A stretch of DNA of 64,000 nucleotides from Mytilus californianus (Eukaryota; Mollusca; Bivalvia; Mytilida; Mytilidae), in the NCBI RefSeq assembly GCF_021869535.1, contig NW_026262668.1, forward strand, positions 20,713,732-20,777,731, given 5' to 3'. The translations under genes were made by a program, and so were the position numbers. The notes under the pieces were generated by a model. The model searched no databases. It had not been told where the DNA came from and worked only from the letters and a program-made list of their open reading frames with translations. Every line of letters begins with the position of its first letter. The first letter of the stretch is position 1. This document shows, piece by piece, positions 56,163 to 64,000 of this stretch.

Positions 56163-58059
56163 CTAACTTGTGTAACATGGGTACCCAGTACTATGTAGAC
56201 CTGTCAATATAACAATGTTTGTACGGACTCTTGTGTAACATGGGTACCCAGTACTATGTAGACCTGTCAATATAAAAATGTTTGTAAGGACTCTTGTGTA
56301 ACATGGGTACCCAGTACTATGTAGACCTGTCAATATAACAATGTTTGTACGGACTCTTGTGTAACATGGGTACCCAGTACTATGTAGACCTGTCAATATA
56401 ACAATGTTTGTAAGGACTCTTTTTTACATGGGTACCCAGTACTATGTAGACCTGTCAATATAACAATCTTTGTAAGGGCTCTTGTGTAACATGGGTACCC
56501 AGTACTATGTAGACCTGTCAATATAACAATGTTAGTAAGGACTCTTGAGTAATATGGGTACCCAGTACTATGTAGACCTGTCAATATAACAATGTTTGTA
56601 AGGACTCTTGTGTAACGTGGGTACCCAGTACTATGTAGACCTGTCAATATAACAATGTTTATATGGACTCTTGTGTAACATGGGTACCCAGTACTATGTA
56701 GACCTGTCAATATAACAATGTTTGTGAGGACTCTTGTGTAACATGGGTACCCAGTATTATGTAGACCTGTCAATATAACAATGTTTGTGAGGACTCTTGT
56801 GTAACATGGGTAACCAGTACTATGTAGACCTGTCAATATAACAATGTTTGTAAGGACTCTTGTGTAACATGGGTACCCAGTACTATATAGACCTGTCAAT
56901 ATAACAATGTTTGTAGGGACTCTTGTGTAACGTGGGTACCCAGTACTATGTAGACCTCTCAATATAACAATGTTTGTAAGGACTCTTGTGTAACGTGGGT
57001 TCCCAGTACTATGTAGACCTGTCAATATAACAATGTTTGTAAGGACTCTTGTGTAACATGGGTACCCAGTACTATATAGACCTGTCAATATAACAATGTT
57101 TGTAGGGACTCTTGTGTAACGTGGGTACCCAGTACTATGTAGATCTCTCAATATAACAATGTTTGTAAGGACTCTTGTGTAACGTGGGTTCCCAGTACTA
57201 TGTAGACCTGTCAATATAACAATGTTTGTAGGGACTCTTGTGTAACGTGGGTACCCAGTACTATGTAGACCTGTCAATTTAACAATGTTTGTACGGACTC
57301 TTGTGTAACGTGGGTACCCAGTACTATGTAGACCTGTCAATATAACAATGTTAGTAAGGACTCTTGTGTAACATGGGTACCCAGTACTATGTAGACCTAT
57401 CAATATAACAATGTTTGTGAGGACTCTTGTGTAACATGGGTACCAAGTACTATGTAGACCTGTCAATATAACAATGTTTGTAAGGAAGGACTCTTGTGTA
57501 ACATGGGTACCCAGTACTATTTAGACCTGTCAATATATCAATGTTTGTACGGTCTCTTGTGTAACGTGGGTACCCAGTACTATGTAGACCTGTCAATATA
57601 ACAATGTTTGTAAGGACTCTTGTGTAACATGGGTACCCAGTACTATGTAGACCTGTCTATATAAAAATGTTTGTAAGGACTCTTGTGTAACATGGGTACC
57701 CAGTACTATGTAGACCTATCAATATAACAATGTTTGTGAGGACTCTTGTGTAACATGGGTACCAAGTACTATGTAGACCTGTCAATGTAACAATGTTTGT
57801 GAGGACTCTTGTGTAACATGGGTACCCAGTACTATGTAGACCTGTCAATATAACAATGTTTGTAAGGACTCTTGTGTAACATGGGTACCCAGTACTATGT
57901 AGACCTGTCAATATAACAATGTTTGTATGGACTCTTGTGTAACATGGGTACCCAGTACTATGTAGACCTATCAATATAACAATGTTTGTAAGGACTCTTG
58001 TGTAACATGGGTACCCAGTGCTATGTAGACCTGTCAATATAACAATGTTTGTACGGACT
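56163..58059. repeat. Higher-order repeat block 1 (1,897 bp)
   Basis: Thirty 63-bp units plus net +7 nt from three length variants. It is repeated immediately at 58060-59956 with only a few differences visible, for example AACAATCTT at 56463 versus AGCAATGTT at 58360. Confidence 0.85.
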
Positions 58060-59956
58060 CTAACTTGTGTAACATGGGTACCCAGTACTATGTAGACCTG
58101 TCAATATAACAATGTTTGTACGGACTCTTGTGTAACATGGGTACCCAGTACTATGTAGACCTGTCAATATAAAAATGTTTGTAAGGACTCTTGTGTAACA
58201 TGGGTACCCAGTACTATGTAGACCTGTCAATATAACAATGTTTGTACGGACTCTTGTGTAACATGGGTACCCAGTACTATGTAGACCTGTCAATATAACA
58301 ATGTTTGTAAGGACTCTTTTTTACATGGGTACCCAGTACTATGTAGACCTGTCAATATAGCAATGTTTGTAAGGGCTCTTGTGTAACATGGGTACCCAGT
58401 ACTATGTAGACCTGTCAATATAACAATGTTAGTAAGGACTCTTGAGTAATATGGGTACCCAGTACTATGTAGACCTGTCAATATAACAATGTTTGTAAGG
58501 ACTCTTGTGTAACGTGGGTACCCAGTACTATGTAGACCTGTCAATATAACAATGTTTATATGGACTCTTGTGTAACATGGGTACCCAGTACTATGTAGAC
58601 CTGTCAATATAACAATGTTTGTGAGGACTCTTGTGTAACATGGGTACCCAGTATTATGTAGACCTGTCAATATAACAATGTTTGTGAGGACTCTTGTGTA
58701 ACATGGGTAACCAGTACTATGTAGACCTGTCAATATAACAATGTTTGTAAGGACTCTTGTGTAACATGGGTACCCAGTACTATATAGACCTGTCAATATA
58801 ACAATGTTTGTAGGGACTCTTGTGTAACGTGGGTACCCAGTACTATGTAGACCTCTCAATATAACAATGTTTGTAAGGACTCTTGTGTAACGTGGGTTCC
58901 CAGTACTATGTAGACCTGTCAATATAACAATGTTTGTAAGGACTCTTGTGTAACATGGGTACCCAGTACTATATAGACCTGTCAATATAACAATGTTTGT
59001 AGGGACTCTTGTGTAACGTGGGTACCCAGTACTATGTAGATCTCTCAATATAACAATGTTTGTAAGGACTCTTGTGTAACGTGGGTTCCCAGTACTATGT
59101 AGACCTGTCAATATAACAATGTTTGTAGGGACTCTTGTGTAACGTGGGTACCCAGTACTATGTAGACCTGTCAATTTAACAATGTTTGTACGGACTCTTG
59201 TGTAACGTGGGTACCCAGTACTATGTAGACCTGTCAATATAACAATGTTAGTAAGGACTCTTGTGTAACATGGGTACCCAGTACTATGTAGACCTATCAA
59301 TATAACAATGTTTGTGAGGACTCTTGTGTAACATGGGTACCAAGTACTATGTAGACCTGTCAATATAACAATGTTTGTAAGGAAGGACTCTTGTGTAACA
59401 TGGGTACCCAGTACTATTTAGACCTGTCAATATATCAATGTTTGTACGGTCTCTTGTGTAACGTGGGTACCCAGTACTATGTAGACCTGTCAATATAACA
59501 ATGTTTGTAAGGACTCTTGTGTAACATGGGTACCCAGTACTATGTAGACCTGTCTATATAAAAATGTTTGTAAGGACTCTTGTGTAACATGGGTACCCAG
59601 TACTATGTAGACCTATCAATATAACAATGTTTGTGAGGACTCTTGTGTAACATGGGTACCAAGTACTATGTAGACCTGTCAATGTAACAATGTTTGTGAG
59701 GACTCTTGTGTAACATGGGTACCCAGTACTATGTAGACCTGTCAATATAACAATGTTTGTAAGGACTCTTGTGTAACATGGGTACCCAGTACTATGTAGA
59801 CCTGTCAATATAACAATGTTTGTATGGACTCTTGTGTAACATGGGTACCCAGTACTATGTAGACCTATCAATATAACAATGTTTGTAAGGACTCTTGTGT
59901 AACATGGGTACCCAGTGCTATGTAGACCTGTCAATATAACAATGTTTGTAAGGACT
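58060..59956. repeat. Higher-order repeat block 2 (1,897 bp)
   Basis: Near-identical tandem copy of 56163-58059 with the same order of variant units and the same three length variants. Either a recent unequal exchange or an assembly duplication. Confidence 0.85.
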
Positions 59957-60589
59957 CTTGTGTAACGTGGGTACCCAGTACTATGTAGACCTGTCAATAT
60001 AACAATGTTTATATGGACTCTTGTGTAACATGGGTACTCAGTACTATGTAGACCTGTCAATATAACAATGTTTGTGAGGACTCTTGTGTAACATGGGTAC
60101 CCAGTACTATGTAGACCTGTCAATATAACAATGTTTGTGAGGACTCTTGTGTAACATGGGTAACCAGTACTTTGTAGACCTGTCAATATAACAATGTTTG
60201 TAAGGACTCTTGTGTAACATGGTTACCCAGTACTATATAGACCTGTCAATATAACAATGTTTGTAGGGACTCTTGTGTAACGTGGGTACCCAGTACTATG
60301 TAGACCTCTCAATATAACAATGTTTGTAAGGACTCTTGTGTAACGTGGGTTCCCAGTACTATGTAGACCTGTCAATATAACAATGTTTGTAGGGACTCTT
60401 GTGTAACGTGGGTACCCAGTACTATGTAGACCTGTCAATATAACAATGTTTGTACGGACTCTTGTGTAACGTGGGTACCCAGTACTATGTAGACCTGTCA
60501 ATATAACAATGTTTGTGAGGACTCTTGTGTAACATGGGTAACCAGTACTATGTAGACCTGTCAATATAACAATGTTAGTGAGGACTCTT

Positions 60590-61750
60590 GTGTAACGAGT
60601 GTACCCAGTACTATGTAGACCTATCAATATAGCAATGTTTGTAAGAACTCTTGTGTAACATGGGTACCCAGTACTATGTAGACCTATCAATATAACAGTG
60701 TTTGTACGGACTCTTGTGTAACATGGGTACCCAGTACTATGTAGACCTGTCAATATAACAATGTTTGTATGGACTCTTGTGTAACATGGGTACCCAGTAC
60801 TATGTAGACCTGTCAATATAACAATGTTTGTGAGGACTCTTGTGTAACATGGGTAACCAGTACTATGTAGACCTGTCAATATAACAATGTTTGTGAGGAC
60901 TCTTGTGTAACATGGGTAACCAGTACTATGTAGACCTGTCAATATAACAATGTTTGTAAGGACTCTTGTGTAACGTGGGTACCCAGTACTATGTAGACCT
61001 GTCAATATAACAATGTTTATATGGACTCTTGTGTAACATGGGTACTCAGTAATATGTAGACCTGTCAATATAACAATGTTTGTGAGGACTCTTGTGTAAC
61101 ATGGGTACCCAGTACTATGTAGACCTGTCAATATAACAATGTTTGTGAGGACTCTTGTGTAACATGGGTAACCAGTACTATGTAGACCTGTCAATATAAC
61201 AATGTTAGTGAGGACTCTTGTGTAACGAGTGTACCCAGTACTATGTAGACCTATCAATATAGCAATGTTTGTAAGAACTCTTGTGTAACATGGGTACCCA
61301 GTACTATGTAGACCTATCAATATAACAGTGTTTGTACGGACTCTTGTGTAACGTGGGTACCCAGTACTATGTAGACCTGTCAATATAACAATGTTTGTAT
61401 GGACTCTTGTGTAACATGGGTACCCAGTACTATGTAGACCTGTCAATATAACAATGTTTGTGAGGACTCTTGTGTAACATGGGTAACCAGTACTATGTAG
61501 ACCTGTCAATATAACAATGTTTGTGAGGACTCTTGTGTAACATGGGTAACCAGTACTATGTAGACCTGTCAATATATCAATGTTTGTACGGACTCTTGTG
61601 TAACGTGGGTACCCAGTACTATGTAGACCTGTCAATATAACAATGTTTGTGAGGACTCTTGTGTAACATGGGTAACCAGTACTATGTAGACCTGTCAATA
61701 TAACAATGTTAGTGAGGACTCTTGTGTAACGAGTGTACCCAGTACTATGT
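60590..61750. repeat. Secondary higher-order repeat of 630 bp in the array
   Basis: The variant unit with AACGAGTGTACCCAG occurs at about 60595 and again exactly 630 bp later (10 units), with matching neighbouring variants. A third occurrence lies near 61731 with a shorter spacing. Confidence 0.65.
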
Positions 61751-62016
61751 AGACCTATCAATATAACAATGTTTGTAGGGACTCTTGTGTAACGTGGGTT
61801 CCCAGTACTATGTAGACCTGTCAATATAACAATGTTTGTAGGGACTCTTGTGTAACGTGGGTTCCCAGTACTATGTAGACCTGTCAATATAACAATGTTT
61901 GTAGGGACTCTTGTGTAACATGGGTACCCAGTACTATGTAGACCTGTCAATATAACAATGTTTGTAAGGACTCTTGTGTAACGTGGGTACCCAGTACTAT
62001 GTAGACCTGTCAATAT

Positions 62017-62300
62017 ATTTCTAATCTTAAGTTCAATTGGCTTTAAACAAGATAAACACAGAAATAGGATTGGTTGTTCGCAGAAACTCTTATTTTCTCT
62101 TACGATAAAATTTTTGCTTCGAATCGTCGTTACTTCGAACACTTTTGATACTGATTCATCTAAATCCTAAACTTTATATAGTACCATAAGCTCACACATA
62201 TCACCAAACTGTATCTTGCCCCCTGCACATAACAATAAACTTTATGAAAAGTAAGTACTGTTGTAGAACTAGTAACAAAGTTCCTACTGTATACACAAAG
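62017..62300. other. Right flank of the giant array
   Basis: Unique AT-rich sequence. The longest array ORF borrows its first 43 codons from here on the minus strand; that leader has no signal peptide or domain. Confidence 0.4.
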
Positions 62301-62305
62301 CAAAC

Positions 62306-62521
62306 GTGAAAATACAAATTTCAAATGAAATGAAACATATGGTAGGTAGGGGGCAGGAACCAGAACACAATGTTTTGGCCTTAGATAGATTGTGCTACAT
62401 TGTATGTGTTGAGTGTGTACGTGAATTGATTGTCAGTACACAATCTGTGTTTAAAATCATTGACGAAATAAATGCCAAACACGCACATATTCTGTCAGAC
62501 ATAACTCAACCAAATACATGA
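62306..62521 (+). CDS. Short coding-like ORF, unknown
   Basis: From ATG at 62330 or an upstream codon the frame reads HMVGRGQEPEHNVLALDRLC and ELIVSTQSVFKIIDEINAKH, with normal charged composition and no low complexity. No domain recognised and no clear splice sites. It may be an exon or a relic. Confidence 0.25.
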   Translation: MKIQISNEMKHMVGRGQEPEHNVLALDRLCYIVCVECVRELIVSTQSVFKIIDEINAKHAHILSDITQPNT

Positions 62522-62615
62522 ACTAGCAAGATAAACAAATCTATATATTTAAGAAAAACTGATATCCCAAATTTTTAGATAAAAAAAAAACCCACAAGGG
62601 ATTCCAAATACATAC

Positions 62616-62795
62616 ATGTTGTCATGTTGTAAACATTCTCTTGTAATCCTTGAAGCATTCAGGTCACATAATGAAGAAAGGTCGATTCTCCACACTGAGT
62701 CTTACAAGAATAATGTATCAATATACAAAGAGCAATTAACTATTATAATTAAAAGAGCAGATACAACCTTAGCAAGAGAAAAACGCGAACATTAA
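62616..62795 (+). CDS. Short coding-like ORF, unknown
   Basis: A 59-codon ORF reading VILEAFRSHNEERSILHTES and YKEQLTIIIKRADTTLAREK, in the same direction and close behind the previous ORF. Its charged, coiled-coil-like composition is unlike chance AT-rich ORFs nearby. Unrecognised. Confidence 0.25.
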   Translation: MLSCCKHSLVILEAFRSHNEERSILHTESYKNNVSIYKEQLTIIIKRADTTLAREKREH

Positions 62796-63955
62796 CTGAG
62801 CGTCCAAATTGGGGGGTTTTCATTTCTATATTCTTTAATTTTCTCTGTTCTTTATTTCTTATTGATCCATTTTTCTCTATTTTTTTTTTTTTTGCCCATT
62901 TTTCTCTATTGTTATATTCTAACACCCCATCATTCTCTATTCCTTATTGTTTTACTATTTTTTCTCTTTTTCTGTTTAACTATTTTCCCGCATTTTCTCT
63001 TTTCTGTAACCTCGTCCAATAATAATCTATTCTATCAAAATCATTCTAATCAAATATAAGTTTTGTGTTCATATAACATTAAGACTGACGTTGACAGGTC
63101 ATAATTATACTACATGTATTGAATCCTACTTTAATAGAAAGAATTGTATGAGATGAAGAAATACAAAATAAAGAATTATAAAAAGATATCGGTCTGTATT
63201 ATTTTAATCCGCTACATATATAACGGTCACGTTTGTCACATACATGTATTATTATATTAGTCTAACCTCTAAACGTTAAATACATGATCAGATTGTAAGA
63301 TAACCTTTACGATTATATATTTAAATGATAGGTCATTCAGAATTCTTAGTCAAATATATAAAAAATCGGTAACGATCCCATACGTGTCTACGTGCAACCA
63401 TCGAATACTATTTTGTTTTTCTTTGTTGGCATATTTGTTTGTTTTTATAGTGATTAAGATTAATACACAATGTTGCCCCTCGGGTTGCTGTACCCCTATT
63501 TTTGACATTTTTACCTATTATGTCTGTTTGTTTTGTTCACACATTGTTGTCAATATAATGGAATTTTATGCGACTGGTGTCTTCTGGCTATTCCTACATT
63601 TTGTATTTTACTATTCTGGCTATTCCTACATAGGAGATTATGTTATTGCAAAGTATGTTGTTTTAGTCATTTGTGTCTAATTAGGTCACAGGTAACTTAA
63701 ACTGTGGAAATTAAATAAAAATAATTATTTATATGAAATTTATGTAAAAAAATGGCTGTGTTTTTTTGTTGGAAAACATGTATCAAGTGTTTTAGTTAAG
63801 TGCATGTTTCTAATATGGAATTTCTTGAAAATAAAACTATTTAAAAGAAAAGGCAATTAAAGCATTTAATAGTAACCTAGACTTTCAACTTTAGTTTCAA
63901 AGATTTAATTAATTTCATTATTTGAATAAAGTATGATTTTTTAAAACAAAAACAG
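62796..63955. other. Pyrimidine-rich then AT-rich sequence, no gene
   Basis: 62850-63010 is a T/C-rich stretch with repeated TTTTCTCTAT. A family C piece lies at about 63480-63640 ('ACATTGTTGTCAATATAATG'). The plus-strand ORF across it is a repeat product. Confidence 0.45.
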
Positions 63956-64000
63956 AAGCCGGTAGGAAACGTGTTGCAAGAAAGAGAAAATACAGAAAAA
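63956..64000 (+). CDS. Possible exon start, cut by the window edge
   Basis: After an acceptor-like AAAAACAG at 63948-63955 the frame reads AGRKRVARKRKYRK, strongly basic with RKR-type sites. It could be part of a peptide precursor or nuclear protein. Too short to judge. Confidence 0.2.

Larger units (their letters stand above)
51843..62016. repeat. Giant 63-bp minisatellite, about 160 copies, with higher-order structure
   Basis: Unit: CTCTTGTGTAACATGGGTAC, CCAGTACTATGTAGACCTGT, CAATATAACAATGTTTGTAA, GGA. It contains the palindrome TGGGTACCCA. Units vary at a few positions, often between CpG and TpG (AACGTGGG/AACATGGG), as expected of methylated DNA. Rare length variants (a 4-nt insertion giving CTCTAACTTGTG, a 4-nt duplication giving AAGGAAGGAC, a 1-nt loss in CTCTTTTTTACATGG) mark higher-order blocks. 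The period is a multiple of three and one minus-strand frame lacks stops, so repetitive ORFs of up to 639 codons arise (21-residue unit GLHSTGYPCYTRVLTNIVIL plus T). I regard these as by-products. Confidence 0.97.

Noticed and set aside
51995..60186. Many minus-strand ORFs of 77-357 codons with the repeat GLHSTGYPCYTRVLTN
   Set aside because: All are pieces of the 63-bp array, which is open in that frame because 63 is a multiple of three. Breaks fall at 4-nt and 1-nt length variants and substitutions are not biased to silent sites.
51843..62016. CRISPR-like array
   Set aside because: Units are contiguous without unique spacers and the setting is an animal genome.
63384..63680. Plus-strand ORF of 98 codons with a hydrophobic start and CCPSGCC motif
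   Set aside because: The second half is family C repeat sequence and the Cys motif falls at its edge; no splice sites or conserved layout support a secreted protein.

Overview
The window is AT-rich animal DNA with spliced genes, few coding bases and very many interspersed repeats. The repeat families match what I recall from marine mussels (Mytilus and relatives), so I read it as a bivalve mollusc, probably Mytilidae. That is recognition of repeat families, not a search result. There is no sign of bacterial genes, CRISPR arrays, rRNA genes or intact tRNA genes.

Layout. 0-2.2 kb: one intronless class A GPCR gene on the plus strand, followed by a 33-bp minisatellite. 2.8-8.5 kb: foldback (palindromic) elements, some nested, a roughly 1.1-kb tandem duplication, and two arrays of the same 56-bp unit on either side. 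8.5-26.5 kb: a patchwork of diverged copies of a roughly 0.5-kb module, broken reverse-transcriptase (RT) fragments that look Penelope-like, and truncated repeat copies. It also holds 55-bp minisatellites, one at 20.7 kb and one at 26.5 kb. 30.4-31.4 kb: a compact promoter (inverted CCAAT, two facing POU octamers, TATA box) followed by a splice donor and a possible two-exon transcript. 32.9-36.2 kb: a broken retroelement with a second one nested inside its tail. 36.7-43.8 kb: mostly unique, apparently non-coding DNA with small inverted repeats.

43.8-50.9 kb is the most interesting part. It holds two small secreted-peptide genes on the plus strand that a simple ORF scan misses because they are spliced. 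The first (three coding exons, 140 aa) encodes a signal peptide, an acidic spacer, a Lys-Arg site and a predicted 36-residue peptide ending in Leu-Arg-Phe-amide. Its first coding exon start, with the splice acceptor, is triplicated in tandem. The second (two exons, 77 aa) encodes a signal peptide, two copies of an 11-residue repeat and a His/Arg/Lys-rich C-terminal segment.

51.8-62.0 kb is one very long minisatellite of 63-bp units, about 160 copies, with higher-order repeats including two adjacent, nearly identical 1,897-bp blocks. Because 63 is divisible by three, the minus strand reads open for hundreds of codons, but I see no support for a protein. The last 2 kb holds weak coding-like ORFs and a possible exon cut by the right edge.
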